From contig JAAEZT010000029.1 of the NCBI GenBank assembly GCA_018222765.1, positions 1 to 42,296 of the forward strand: a DNA stretch of 42,296 bases, read 5' to 3'. The stretch is from a bacterium (GTDB lineage: Bacteria > Verrucomicrobiota > Verrucomicrobiia > Verrucomicrobiales > Akkermansiaceae). The translations under genes were made by a program, and so were the position numbers. Shown piece after piece: positions 1 through 8,866 of this stretch. Numbering within the stretch: position 1 is the first letter of the stretch; each line of letters begins with the position of its first letter. The notes under the pieces are model-generated. The model saw nothing but the letters and a program-made list of their open reading frames with translations, was not told the DNA's origin and did not search any database.

Positions 1-330
1 CGATTGGGGGGGCCTCCCTCGTTTCTTCCGTCCTCTTCGTAAACTTTGAACGAGGAGCTTTTGTTTGTCTATCAGCAACTCCAGTCTACTCGGTTTGATA
101 TTCTTGACTTTACAGGAACTAAAGAGAACCCGAATCGTCCTTCGGCGGTTAGTACCGCTATCAATTTCCTTATAATCAATAATCGCAAAATGACTTGGAC
201 TAGCGTGAGGATGGACCTTCGGTGGTATTCCACACGTCAGCGCAATTTTAGTGCACAAAATTTAAGAAAAGCGGGCGGGGGAACCCACTCTCCAAATTGG
301 CTGGCAACCCGCATGCTCTCTGCTCGCAGC
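1..330. other. Non-coding left edge
   Basis: I see no convincing gene here. A reading frame from about 46 on the + strand runs antisense into the sulfatase gene, has no recognisable domain, and is treated as a shadow. Reading the minus strand just past the sulfatase stop, a GC-rich stretch between about 272 and 313 could fold (GCGGG with CCCGC arms) and is followed by a short T-rich run. That may be a weak terminator for the sulfatase, but the pairing is poor and I do not call it separately. Confidence 0.4.
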
Positions 331-1812
331 TTATTTCACTTTTACCTCGCGGTCATTCTTCACCACTTCACCCGGAGTGCAGCGACCTTCTTTGACTTGC
401 TTGTCCAGCAGAGCGAGGAGTTCCTTAACTTTCTTCGGCTCATCCTTGAGGAGGTTTTTGGTTTCACCGGGATCGGCCTCGAGATTAAACAACTGCATCT
501 CGGGAAGGCCCTCTTTCTTGGCGACATTTTCACGGGGAGCACTCCAGCCGCCACTTCCACGACAGAGACATAATTTCCAGAAGCCTTCACGAATCGCAAA
601 TGACCCGCCGATGGAATGGCTGATGAGGCTCTTGCGTGCGGTCTTGCTTTTCCCATTTAAAGCCGGCCACAAGCTGTAGCCATCTTCGCCGCCCAGTGCC
701 TTGCGCTCCTGCCCGGTAATTTCTTCGAGAGTGGTGTAGATGTCGGTGAGGCAGGCGAGGTCTTGCCGCTTCACTCCCGCGACGACCTTGCCGGGCCAAC
801 GCACGATCAAAGGAACGCGATGGCCGCCTTCATAGATGTCAGCCTTGTGGCCGCGATACACGCCGCTGGGATCGTGCCCTTTCTTCCCGAGCACTTCGAA
901 ATTCCCTTCAGGCGAACAGCCATTGTCGCTCGTGAAAATGATCATGGTGTTTTCGTCGATGCCGGCTGCTTTCACCGCCGCAATCAAGTCCCCCATATGA
1001 TGATCCATCTGCTGCACAAAGTCGGCGTAGGGATTGATACCACTCGCGCCTTTGAACGGGGGCACGGGCACGATGGGCGTATGCGGTGCCGGAAGTGGAA
1101 GATAGATAAAGAAGGGTTTGTCCTCCTTCGCCCGTTCCTTCACGCGCTCCATTGTCTTGTCGAAAAGATGAGGCAGGACTTCGTCGATCTTGAAATCCGG
1201 CGCGATGGGTCCTTTGCGATACCAGCCGTAGGGATCTTCTTTCTTGGTCACCCCTTCTTCGCGCTTCGGTTGCGCGGTCACCTTGCCGGTATCCACCCAG
1301 ACATAGGGCGGCATATCGAGTGACCCGCAGTGCCCGTAGTATTGATCAAAGCCATTGATGTTTGGCCCGTTTTTCACTGGCTTGGTAAAGTCGATCTCCT
1401 TCCCGTCCTTGGCCCAATCCCATCCCAGATGCCATTTCCCGATCATCGAAGTATGATAACCCGCTCCCTTCAACAAATGCCCAAGCGTCGGACGATCCGC
1501 CGGAATCAAATGAGCACTCCGTCCGCTCAGCACGCCCCGCGCAAGCCGGGACCGCCAGTTATAGCGTCCGGTCAGCAAACCGTAACGCGTCGGGGTGCAC
1601 ACCGAGCTCGGCGTATGCGCATCGAGGAAAGTCATCCCCTCCTTCGCCATCTTCTGCAAATGCGGCGTCTTAATTTTGCACTCCAAATTGGTCGGCGAGA
1701 TATCACCAATGCCCAAATCATCAGCCATCACCAAAATGATATTCGGCTTCTCCGCCGCCCAACTCCATCCGGCTGCCAAAAACAGCCCCATCCGAAAAAT
1801 CGTTTTTATCAT
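331..1812 (-). CDS. Secreted arylsulfatase, type I (FGly-dependent)
   Basis: A sulfatase that would remove sulfate esters from glycans or other substrates outside the cytoplasm. I chose the ATG at 1812 (493 aa) rather than an upstream one at 1890, because it starts directly on a signal peptide (residues 1-20, ending WSWAA). The metal-binding segment NIILVMADDLG sits at 24-34, and the maturation motif CTPTR at 72-76, where Cys72 should be converted to formylglycine, is followed by the usual GLLTGR. A second metal-site segment (FTSDNGC) is present in the middle of the protein. An AAGGG sits a few bases before the start. No formylglycine-generating enzyme is encoded in the window, so maturation depends on a gene elsewhere. 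The substrate cannot be read from sequence. Divergently oriented from the dehydrogenase pair, with 97 bases between. Confidence 0.93.
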   Translation of the reverse strand: MIKTIFRMGLFLAAGWSWAAEKPNIILVMADDLGIGDISPTNLECKIKTPHLQKMAKEGMTFLDAHTPSSVCTPTRYGLLTGRYNWRSRLARGVLSGRSAHLIPADRPTLGHLLKGAGYHTSMIGKWHLGWDWAKDGKEIDFTKPVKNGPNINGFDQYYGHCGSLDMPPYVWVDTGKVTAQPKREEGVTKKEDPYGWYRKGPIAPDFKIDEVLPHLFDKTMERVKERAKEDKPFFIYLPLPAPHTPIVPVPPFKGASGINPYADFVQQMDHHMGDLIAAVKAAGIDENTMIIFTSDNGCSPEGNFEVLGKKGHDPSGVYRGHKADIYEGGHRVPLIVRWPGKVVAGVKRQDLACLTDIYTTLEEITGQERKALGGEDGYSLWPALNGKSKTARKSLISHSIGGSFAIREGFWKLCLCRGSGGWSAPRENVAKKEGLPEMQLFNLEADPGETKNLLKDEPKKVKELLALLDKQVKEGRCTPGEVVKNDREVKVK

Positions 1813-1909
1813 GGCCCTTAAACCATTCCAAATCCCCCACCCTTTCAAGAATCGATATCTGGAGATTTTTCCTCGCGCCGATTTTCTCATTCTCTAGGCT
1901 CTTTTTATC

Positions 1910-2488
1910 ATGGAACGACGAGACTTAATGAAAATGATCGCCACCACGGTCGGTGGCTCCATCGCATTGCCGGAAGCGGTCTATGCCCGACTGGGAGAAG
2001 ACCTCAACCAAGGCGATCTCAACTTTTTCCGCCCCGCGCAACGCGCCCAGGTCGCGATGATTGCCGAAGCCATCATTCCTAAAACCGATACCCCGGGAGC
2101 AATCGAAGCCGGCGTCCCCGAGTGGATCGAAGTCATCGTGAAAGATTGTTTCGAGGAGGTAGACCAAGACATCATCATCGACGGTCTCGCCGACCTCGCT
2201 CGCCGTTGCCAAAAGGCCCACGGCAAGAGCATCGATCAACTCAGCGGCGAGGAGCAGGTTTTCTTCCTCAACAAGATGAACAATGAAACGCAGACCGAGA
2301 AAAAGAAACGCGCCAAGAAGGAAGGCTGGCAACGCCGTACTTTCCTCGAGCAGTTCAAGGACCTCACCAAGCTCTGCTACTGCAGTTCCGAAGTCGGAGC
2401 CACCCAGGCCTTCGAATACCATCTCGTCCCGGGCAAGTGGGTTCCCTCAATGCCTCTGAAACCCGGCCAAAAGGCTTGGGCGATGTAA
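1910..2488 (+). CDS. Gluconate 2-dehydrogenase subunit 3-like protein (small partner of GMC oxidoreductase)
   Basis: A 192-aa protein of the gluconate 2-dehydrogenase subunit 3 family. It begins MERRDLMKMIATTVGGSIALP, a Tat-like leader with RRDLMK followed by a short hydrophobic stretch. In related sugar and glycoside dehydrogenases this small subunit carries the Tat signal and takes the catalytic subunit across the membrane. The core includes AEAIIPKTDTPGAIEAGVPEW (about residues 52-72) and a C-terminal part with TFLEQFKDLTKLCYCSSEVGA, both typical of the family. Nineteen bases separate it from the GMC oxidoreductase, so the two are almost certainly one operon and one complex. No Shine-Dalgarno motif precedes the start. 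Confidence 0.88.
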   Translation: MERRDLMKMIATTVGGSIALPEAVYARLGEDLNQGDLNFFRPAQRAQVAMIAEAIIPKTDTPGAIEAGVPEWIEVIVKDCFEEVDQDIIIDGLADLARRCQKAHGKSIDQLSGEEQVFFLNKMNNETQTEKKKRAKKEGWQRRTFLEQFKDLTKLCYCSSEVGATQAFEYHLVPGKWVPSMPLKPGQKAWAM

Positions 2489-2507
2489 CAGTTAAATCGC
2501 CAAGATC

Positions 2508-4217
2508 ATGAATCTCTCAATCAAAGGCAAAGCCGATCATACTTACGATGCCATCGTCGTGGGCTCAGGAATCTCAGGCGGTTGGGCCGCCAAAGAGCTC
2601 ACCGAAAAAGGGCTCAAGACGCTCGTCCTCGAACGTGGTCACGACATTAAACACATCGTCGATTACAAGACGAGCAACTCCGCGCCCTGGCAACTTAACT
2701 ACCTCAACAAGCCTTCGCGAGAAACACTCAAACAACAGCACAAACAGGCCCGCACCGGCTATACCGTGCGCCCCGACGCGGGCTACCTTTTTGTCGATGA
2801 CGAAGATCATCCCTACGAGGAAAAGAAGCGCTTTGACTGGATGCGCGGCTACCACACCGGCGGACGTTCCCTAATGTGGGGCAAGCAAAGCTACCGCCTC
2901 AGCCCGATGGACATGGAGGCCAATGCGAAGGAAGGCATCGCCATTCCCTGGCCTATCAAGTACGAGGAACTCGCACCATGGTATTCCCACGTCGAAAAAT
3001 TCGCAGGTATCTCCGGCTCCAAGGAAGGGCTGGCGCAGTTGCCCGACGGCGAATTCCAACCCCCGATGGGCCTCACTCCGGCCGAGCTCGATCTCAAGGC
3101 TGCCATCGAAGGAAAGTTTAAAGGCCGCACCCTCATTCCCGGTCGTGTCGCCCACCTCACCGCGCCGACCGAGGAACAAACCGCTCTCGGCCGTGGTACC
3201 TGCCTCTACCGCAATATGTGTCGCCGCGGTTGTCCCTTCGGCGCGTATTTCTCCAGTCAGGCCGCGACCTTGAAAGCCGCCGAAATGACCGGCAAGATGA
3301 CGCTTCGTCCGCACTCCATCGTGCACTCGGTGATCTATGATGACAAAGCGGAGAAAGCCATCGGCGTGCGTCTCATCGACGAGATCACCATGGAAACGGT
3401 CGAGTATTACGCCAAGATCATCTTCCTCAATGCCTCCACCGTGGCCTCGACCGCCATCTTGATGAACTCCACTTCCAAGCGTTATCCCAATGGCATGGAC
3501 GAGAGCGGATCGCTCGGCGGATACCTCATGGACCACCACCTCGGAGTGGGGGCCAGCGGAGCCCTCGACACCCATGAGGACAAGATTCACTTCGGTCGTC
3601 GTCCCAACGGATTCTACATTCCCCGCTTCCGCAACTTCAGTGAGAAAGCAAAAGGCGACTACCTCCGCGGCTTTGGCTATCAGGGACGCGGCCAGCGTCA
3701 GGGATGGTCCCGCTACATCGGTGGCTTCGGCGCGGACTTCAAAAAAGAACTCACCTCCTTCGGACCATGGCGCGTTGGCATGGGTGGCTTCGGAGAATGT
3801 CTCCCCTACGACAACAACCGCATCACGCTCAGCAAAGAGAAGACCGACAAGTGGGGACTTCCCCTCGTCGTTGCCGATGCCGAATTCCAGCAGAACGAGC
3901 TCAACATGCGCGAAGACATGAAGAACGACGCCATGGAAATGCTCGAAGCGATGGGTGCCAAAAACATCCGTGGCTACAATAACAAGCCTTCCATCGGACT
4001 TGGCATTCACGAGATGGGAACCGCCCGCATGGGTAGCTCTCCGAAGGAATCCGTCCTCAACAAATACAACCAGGTTTGGGGTGCAAAGAACGTCTTCTGC
4101 ACCGACGGCTCTGCCATGGTCTCCGCCGCCTGCACCAATCCCTCACTCACCTACATGGCCATGACCGCCCGAGCCGTCGACCACGCCGTGAGTGAAATGA
4201 AGAAAGGCAATCTGTAA
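2508..4217 (+). CDS. GMC-family FAD oxidoreductase (sugar or glycoside dehydrogenase catalytic subunit)
   Basis: A 569-aa glucose-methanol-choline family enzyme that should oxidise a sugar or glycoside hydroxyl with FAD. The dinucleotide-binding motif VVGSGISGGWAAKEL is at 17-31 and the ribose-binding acid at LERG 41-44. The catalytic pair appears as His501 in HEMGTARMG and Asn544 in NPSLT, corresponding to the His/Asn pair of pyranose 2-oxidase-type enzymes. A Cys cluster (C232, C238, C242) resembles the segment that binds an iron-sulfur cluster in bacterial FAD-glucose dehydrogenases; whether it does so here is inference. It lacks its own signal peptide, which fits export together with the Tat-tagged small subunit upstream. 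Glycoside 3-dehydrogenase is the most attractive assignment, but gluconate- or other sugar-specific activity is possible. Confidence 0.9.
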   Translation: MNLSIKGKADHTYDAIVVGSGISGGWAAKELTEKGLKTLVLERGHDIKHIVDYKTSNSAPWQLNYLNKPSRETLKQQHKQARTGYTVRPDAGYLFVDDEDHPYEEKKRFDWMRGYHTGGRSLMWGKQSYRLSPMDMEANAKEGIAIPWPIKYEELAPWYSHVEKFAGISGSKEGLAQLPDGEFQPPMGLTPAELDLKAAIEGKFKGRTLIPGRVAHLTAPTEEQTALGRGTCLYRNMCRRGCPFGAYFSSQAATLKAAEMTGKMTLRPHSIVHSVIYDDKAEKAIGVRLIDEITMETVEYYAKIIFLNASTVASTAILMNSTSKRYPNGMDESGSLGGYLMDHHLGVGASGALDTHEDKIHFGRRPNGFYIPRFRNFSEKAKGDYLRGFGYQGRGQRQGWSRYIGGFGADFKKELTSFGPWRVGMGGFGECLPYDNNRITLSKEKTDKWGLPLVVADAEFQQNELNMREDMKNDAMEMLEAMGAKNIRGYNNKPSIGLGIHEMGTARMGSSPKESVLNKYNQVWGAKNVFCTDGSAMVSAACTNPSLTYMAMTARAVDHAVSEMKKGNL

Positions 4218-4253
4218 AAAAATTCTCTCTCCAATCGTCTCATCAACCAAAAA

Positions 4254-4277
4254 CGGGCCGCTCCAAAGAGCGGCCCG
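4254..4277 (-). terminator. Rho-independent terminator, mainly for the sialate O-acetylesterase gene
   Basis: A perfect 10-bp GC-rich stem (CGGGCCGCTC with GAGCGGCCCG) and a 4-base loop. On the minus strand the stem is followed by TTTTTGG, so it ends the minus-strand esterase gene. On the + strand only CTT follows, so it would be a weaker terminator for the converging GMC gene. Confidence 0.85.
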
Positions 4278-4297
4278 CTTGGGGATTAAAGCGAAAC

Positions 4298-5824
4298 TTA
4301 CTCCGTGGTGAAGCAACTCGCAGGAAGGCCTTCGGCGTTCACGAGGTTGGCCCCGGTTGGGTTGGTAGCCCAAGCGTAACGAGCCTTTTTCGGGTCATTC
4401 ACGGTATTGGATGAAAGGATGACCTTGCCGTTCTCGATCTTGGCTTGCGCCCAGTCCCACTTGCCGTCCGCTCCAGCAATTTCGAAACGTTGCAGCGGTT
4501 TGCCATCGCGGGACTTCAAGCCAACAGCATGGTCGAAAGAAACGATGATCTTACCATCCTTGATCTCTGATCCCGAATAGAGCGGACCGGAAACGACGAC
4601 GTCTTTCTTCCCGTAGTCCTGGTTGAGAGCCCAACGTGCGAGGCGCTTGCCGACGTCCAGCTTGTTACGGGGATGAATGTCATTGGCGGCTCCGATCTCA
4701 TTGATGACAGCCATGCCACCTTTAGGAATCGACTTGAGCGCGCGGCGCATTTCGTCCTGCACCACGACCCAATCACTCTCAACTCCGGGAGTGGTGGTTG
4801 GCGCACGAAAGTTGGCGAGCTGCACCCAATAAAAGGACATCTCATTTCCCCAGCGCTTGCGCCAATCGGCAACCATGCAACCAAGGAGTTCCTCGTAAAC
4901 ACTGGCCGTGCCTCCGTTGGCATTGGACTCACCCTGATACCAAATCGCACCTTTGGCTCCATAACCCGCGAGCGGGGAAATCATGCCATTGTAGATTGTC
5001 GAAGCGAGGCTGGGGTTCTGTCCGGGATCGGTGGGTTTGCGGGGACCCCGCGGCTTCTTACCCTTCTTCTCCTTTTGCCATTCTTTCATTTTGGCGTCGA
5101 AAGCGGCTTTCTGCTTATTGAAATTTTCCATGGCCTTCTTCGGGTCCCAAGCAGCTTCGGCCTTCGCCCTTTTCTCAACGACACCCTTGGCTTCAGGGAG
5201 TGCTTTCAAGGCCTCCATGCTGGTGAACGCTTCCACCGGCTTGCCGCCCCAGGCACATTCGATAATGCCCACCGGCACTCCGAGCTCGGCCCGCAATTGC
5301 TTTGCGAAATAATAACCGACTGCGGTAAAATTCTTGGTATTGTCCGGCTCCGTCGGGTTCCAGCTTCCGCTCCAATCTTTCTGCGGCTCGCCCTTGGCAA
5401 CGTTGGAAGAAACGAAGACTCGGAGAAGAGGATCTTTAGCTCCTGCAATTTCTTTCTCAGCTCCATCACTGGCAGAAACACGCCATTCCATATTCGACTG
5501 CCCCGAGGCGAGCCAAACTTCTCCAACCAAGACGTCCTTGATCTCTTTCTTGCCTCCGTCTCCTTCAATGGTGAGGGTTTGGCTGACATCCGAGGCCTTG
5601 AGTCCTTTGAAATCCACCACCCAATCACCCGACTTGCTCGTCTTGGCCGTGAGAGCCTGGCTTCCGAGGCTGACCTTGATATCGGCACCCGGCTTGGCCC
5701 AACCCCAGATCTTGGCGGAGTCATCACGCTGGAGGACCATGCCATCAGAAAAGAACTGAGGGACCTTGAGTTCAGCGAACGCCGGCAATGAGGCGAGAAC
5801 TAGGAAAGGAAGAGATAACTTCAT
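4298..5824 (-). CDS. Secreted sialate O-acetylesterase (SGNH-like, SIAE/SASA family)
   Basis: A 508-aa esterase predicted to remove acetyl groups from sialic acids or other acetylated sugars. Residues 1-17 are a signal peptide. A beta-rich N-terminal part (about 20-100, with VPQFFSDGMVLQRD) is typical of this family. The nucleophile is Ser110 in ASGQSNMEW; the conserved WYQGESN is at 295-301; and the catalytic Asp/His appear in NDIHPRN (Asp382, His384). A Lys-rich charged insertion (about 219-268) sits in the middle and looks like a coiled surface arm. Together with the nearby sulfatase and GH20-like protein it points to host or algal decorated glycans. Acetyl-xylan or rhamnogalacturonan esterase activity is possible in relatives, so the substrate is open. 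Confidence 0.9.
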   Translation of the reverse strand: MKLSLPFLVLASLPAFAELKVPQFFSDGMVLQRDDSAKIWGWAKPGADIKVSLGSQALTAKTSKSGDWVVDFKGLKASDVSQTLTIEGDGGKKEIKDVLVGEVWLASGQSNMEWRVSASDGAEKEIAGAKDPLLRVFVSSNVAKGEPQKDWSGSWNPTEPDNTKNFTAVGYYFAKQLRAELGVPVGIIECAWGGKPVEAFTSMEALKALPEAKGVVEKRAKAEAAWDPKKAMENFNKQKAAFDAKMKEWQKEKKGKKPRGPRKPTDPGQNPSLASTIYNGMISPLAGYGAKGAIWYQGESNANGGTASVYEELLGCMVADWRKRWGNEMSFYWVQLANFRAPTTTPGVESDWVVVQDEMRRALKSIPKGGMAVINEIGAANDIHPRNKLDVGKRLARWALNQDYGKKDVVVSGPLYSGSEIKDGKIIVSFDHAVGLKSRDGKPLQRFEIAGADGKWDWAQAKIENGKVILSSNTVNDPKKARYAWATNPTGANLVNAEGLPASCFTTE

Positions 5825-5920
5825 GGAGGAGGAATATTCCTTTTATCAGCGCGGGGTCAAGCAACCAGCTTTAACAATGTCTCACTTGCACAACATTCGT
5901 CCCCGCGCCATCGTCCCGCT

Positions 5921-8410
5921 ATGCTTCGTCACTTCCTCCTTGGAGTTCTCTTACTCAGCTCCCAATTGGCAGCCCAAGTCCCCGCACCTCGCGAAACCAC
6001 TCCCGGCGAAGGGACCATGCCCATCGACTACCGCACCGCAATCGTGACCCCCGACTCCCTTGCACAGGAAGCTCAAATCCTCAGCTCTTCTCTGGGGAAA
6101 CTCACCGGCTTGCAACACCGTCTTCTCGAACCCTGGCAAGGTCGCCAGGTCCCGCAAAAAATCATCCTTGAAATTGACGAGTCCCTGCCGGCAAGTGCCT
6201 ATACCCTCACCATTAATCCAAAAGTCGCGGTCATTTGCGGAAGAGACGGAGAAGGCATTCTTAACGGAATTCAAACATTTTCCCAGCTCCTCCCCATCGA
6301 GGCCCAACCGCAACAATCGTCAAAAATTCCCTGCCTCACAATCAAAGACTCCCCGGTAGCAAAACGTCGCATTCTCTTCATCGACACCGCCCGACACCTC
6401 TTCCCGGTCAAGACCTTGAAGTCACTTCTCAGCTGGATGAGCTACCACAAACTCAACGAACTCCACCTTCATCTCAACGACGACCAGGGCTGGCGGCTTG
6501 AGAGTAAAAAATTCCCGAAGCTGACCGGAATCGGCTCTCTCCGTAATTCGACGCCACCATACACCGACCATCCTGACGACGAAAACTCGGAGGAATACGG
6601 AGGATATTATTCCCAGGAAAACATCAAAGAACTCCTGTCGCACGCCGCGAAATTTCATATCAAGGTCATCCCCGGATTTTCCCTCCCCACCCATGCCTCC
6701 GCAATCCTTGCCGCTTATCCCGAATTGGGGAATAAGGACCTGCCAGACTACAATCCAGAAGTGCAGTGTACCTGGGGAACATTCCCCGATACCCTGGCTC
6801 CCTCCCCGGAAACATTCGCCTTCCTCGGTACGCTATTTGCCGAAGTTGCTACTCTCTTTTCTGATAAGGAAATCAGAATTCACGCCCCTGACGTTCCCTG
6901 GATCGAATGGCAAAATTCTCCGCGAGCGCAAACCTACCTCAAAGCCAACAAACTTGCCTCGCCCGCAGCCTTGCAAGGCCACTTCCTGACAAAAATCGAC
7001 GCCATCCTAGCAACCCATAAACGCAAGCGATTTGATCCCGCCAGCGTCCCCTCGATTGACCTCTCGACTTACCAACGCCCCCCAGAACTCGAGCTCGCCG
7101 AAGACCCCACCCGCGAGGCCGCCACCCCCATGATCTCCATCTCAAAGGTCTATCAATTTCAAAAATCACCCGCGATGCAAGCCACCCTGTGGTCTCCCTT
7201 GGTTCACGACGAAGAGAAGCTCATCTACCAACTCTTCCCCCGCCTCGCCGCGTTCGCCGAAGCCGCCTGGTCGGCGCCCTCAACCGACAAGTTCGAACAA
7301 TTCCATACCCGAATGCTTCCCATTCTCAACTTCTACCAAAATACCAATCTCGAGGTCGCCGATATCTACCTGCCCCCGAAAAGAGGCGCCCTTCAGGGAA
7401 CCAAGGTAACCACCGACATGAAACACGCCGGAGCTCGCTGGCCGGAGCTCGCCTTTGATGGCGACCTCGATAGCTACTTCCAATCTCACGGAGGAGTCAG
7501 TAAAGGCAACCACCTGACTTTCGAATTCCCCTTTCCAGTCGAAGGAAAAATTACCTTCCCAACCGGAGGCGAAGAACAAGGTGTCCTGAAAAATGGCATT
7601 TTGGAATCTTCCATCGACGGAATAAAATGGAGCGCCCCGGTGACTCTTGCAAATGGAGTTGCTGCCATCACTCTTCCCGAGGGGTCAAAATTTCTTCGCC
7701 TCAAAGTCACCGCTGCTCAGGAGAAACCTATACTCGTCAACGAGCTTTCCCTTACAGAAAAACTCCTTCCCCCGGTCGTCCAAGATGTCCGATTCACCGA
7801 GTTCAGCCAAGTCGATGACAAGGGCCTTCCTTTCAGAGCCCAACTCACCTTCGAAGCCAACTTCGCCGATCATCCGGAACTCCGCCAGCAGATCAAAGCA
7901 ATGAGACAACGCTTCTTTTCCTCAGGCCCACGGATTATGGAAGTCGCGGGATTGATTGGACAGAAGGATTCCGTCATATTCAAAATCCGCCTTGGAAAGA
8001 AAACAAAGACACGCGAGGGAATCCTAACAATCAATCCGGATGAGCTCCGAAACCTCTCGGCACCTGATGCAGAAGATTTGCTGCTCAAACATCTCATCAC
8101 CCACTTTCAGGGTTTCTCCAGCGACACTCCAAATTGGTTCGCCACTGGAATAGTTGACTACCTCCGAAAGCGCGAGATTCCCGATTCCACCTGGGCCCGG
8201 AATTTTCCCCAGAATCCAGCCCGATCCAAAGCACTCTCCGGACACGCGGAGAGTGCCGCGTTTCTGAGCTGGCTCGTTTCCCAACACACTGAAATCCTCC
8301 TCCAAAATGCCTGCCGATCCTTCCGTAAGGGAATTAACAATCCCCTCATTTGGAGAGGTTCGGCCAACAACAAAACTCTGGAAGAACTGGTCAAAGAATA
8401 CCAAAACTGA
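5921..8410 (+). CDS. Secreted GH20-like protein with replaced catalytic residues, discoidin-like and degenerate BSP-like domains
   Basis: An 829-aa protein with a signal peptide (1-19), a GH20 N-terminal domain (about 30-140), a GH20 barrel (about 145-470), an F5/8 type C (discoidin)-like domain (about 490-615) and a C-terminal domain resembling the basic secretory protein peptidase family (about 620-829). The barrel aligns without gaps to beta-N-acetylhexosaminidases (HLNDDQGW at 184-191; FPRLAAFAEAAW at 439-450). However, the catalytic HIGGDEV segment reads RIHAPDV (319-325), so Asp becomes Pro323 and Glu becomes Asp324. The EIDMPGH segment reads GFSLPTH (252-258), and the substrate-binding WTE reads WSP (424-426). 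In the C-terminal domain the zinc motif HExxH reads HLITH (724-728), and the WLxEGIADY segment reads WFATGIVDY. I infer a glycan-binding pseudoenzyme rather than a hexosaminidase. Confidence 0.85.
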   Translation: MLRHFLLGVLLLSSQLAAQVPAPRETTPGEGTMPIDYRTAIVTPDSLAQEAQILSSSLGKLTGLQHRLLEPWQGRQVPQKIILEIDESLPASAYTLTINPKVAVICGRDGEGILNGIQTFSQLLPIEAQPQQSSKIPCLTIKDSPVAKRRILFIDTARHLFPVKTLKSLLSWMSYHKLNELHLHLNDDQGWRLESKKFPKLTGIGSLRNSTPPYTDHPDDENSEEYGGYYSQENIKELLSHAAKFHIKVIPGFSLPTHASAILAAYPELGNKDLPDYNPEVQCTWGTFPDTLAPSPETFAFLGTLFAEVATLFSDKEIRIHAPDVPWIEWQNSPRAQTYLKANKLASPAALQGHFLTKIDAILATHKRKRFDPASVPSIDLSTYQRPPELELAEDPTREAATPMISISKVYQFQKSPAMQATLWSPLVHDEEKLIYQLFPRLAAFAEAAWSAPSTDKFEQFHTRMLPILNFYQNTNLEVADIYLPPKRGALQGTKVTTDMKHAGARWPELAFDGDLDSYFQSHGGVSKGNHLTFEFPFPVEGKITFPTGGEEQGVLKNGILESSIDGIKWSAPVTLANGVAAITLPEGSKFLRLKVTAAQEKPILVNELSLTEKLLPPVVQDVRFTEFSQVDDKGLPFRAQLTFEANFADHPELRQQIKAMRQRFFSSGPRIMEVAGLIGQKDSVIFKIRLGKKTKTREGILTINPDELRNLSAPDAEDLLLKHLITHFQGFSSDTPNWFATGIVDYLRKREIPDSTWARNFPQNPARSKALSGHAESAAFLSWLVSQHTEILLQNACRSFRKGINNPLIWRGSANNKTLEELVKEYQN

Positions 8411-8458
8411 CTGCTATCGCACGAAGAGGAAGCGAGTGTTGCCGGACGATCTGAAATA

Positions 8459-8490
8459 AAAACCCACCCGTGCGAACACGGATGGGTTTT
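8459..8490 (+). terminator. Rho-independent terminator of the GH20-like gene
   Basis: A 12-bp stem with one mismatch (8461-8472 with 8477-8488), a CGAA tetraloop and a TTTT tail, 50 bases after the stop codon of the GH20-like gene. Confidence 0.85.
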
Positions 8491-8638
8491 CATACACAAC
8501 AACAAATATTACCCCGACGAAGGAAGGTCAATACGACCGAAGCCATAAAATTCCCTTCGCGAGACAACTTGTTGACTGCAGATAGAGTGATTTTCCTAAA
8601 ATGAAAAGATATTTTTGATAAGAGAAGATTCCTTGGGA

Positions 8639-8653
8639 GTATGAATTTCATAC
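8639..8653. repeat. Perfect 15-base inverted repeat, possible operator
   Basis: GTATGAATTTCATAC is a perfect palindrome around a single central T, lying in the AT-rich part of the moaC upstream region. Length and symmetry suit a dimeric regulator, but nothing identifies which one. Confidence 0.3.
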
Positions 8654-8866
8654 AAATATCGTTGACCACCTGATCTCCAACCCGATGCAATCACTTTGGT
8701 GAGTCTTGGCTCGGCAGAAACTATCGAAATCGGGAATGGTCTCACGCGCGGAGTCGACCGCTGGAGTTCCATCAATACGGTCCTGCTACACGCCATTGAA
8801 ATAGGTCCCATAAGTCCTATCGGCCCCACAATTGACTTCCCCCCATCCCAGAGCCAAGCTCCGCAC

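Larger units (their letters stand above)
8411..8866. other. 456-base intergenic region before moaC
   Basis: Contains the terminator at 8459-8490 and a perfect 15-base inverted repeat at 8639-8653. A TTGACT at 8572-8577 with TAAAAT at 8597-8602 could be a promoter, but the 19-base spacing is long. An open frame in phase with moaC extends upstream from 8696; it has no family match in the extra 57 residues, and MoaC proteins start near 8867. I see no RNA gene or molybdenum-cofactor riboswitch here. Confidence 0.5.

Noticed and set aside
46-573. Open frame on the + strand at the left edge
   Set aside because: Half of it is antisense to the sulfatase gene; no family features and low-complexity composition.
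2871-4010. Long (379-codon) minus-strand frame opposite the GMC gene
   Set aside because: Antisense to a clear gene with conserved motifs; the translation is Gly/Val/His-rich with no domain. Similar shadows occur at 4673-5791 and 11902-13050.
8696-8866. N-terminal extension of MoaC by 57 residues
   Set aside because: The extra residues are not MoaC-like, and the ATG at 8867 gives the family length.
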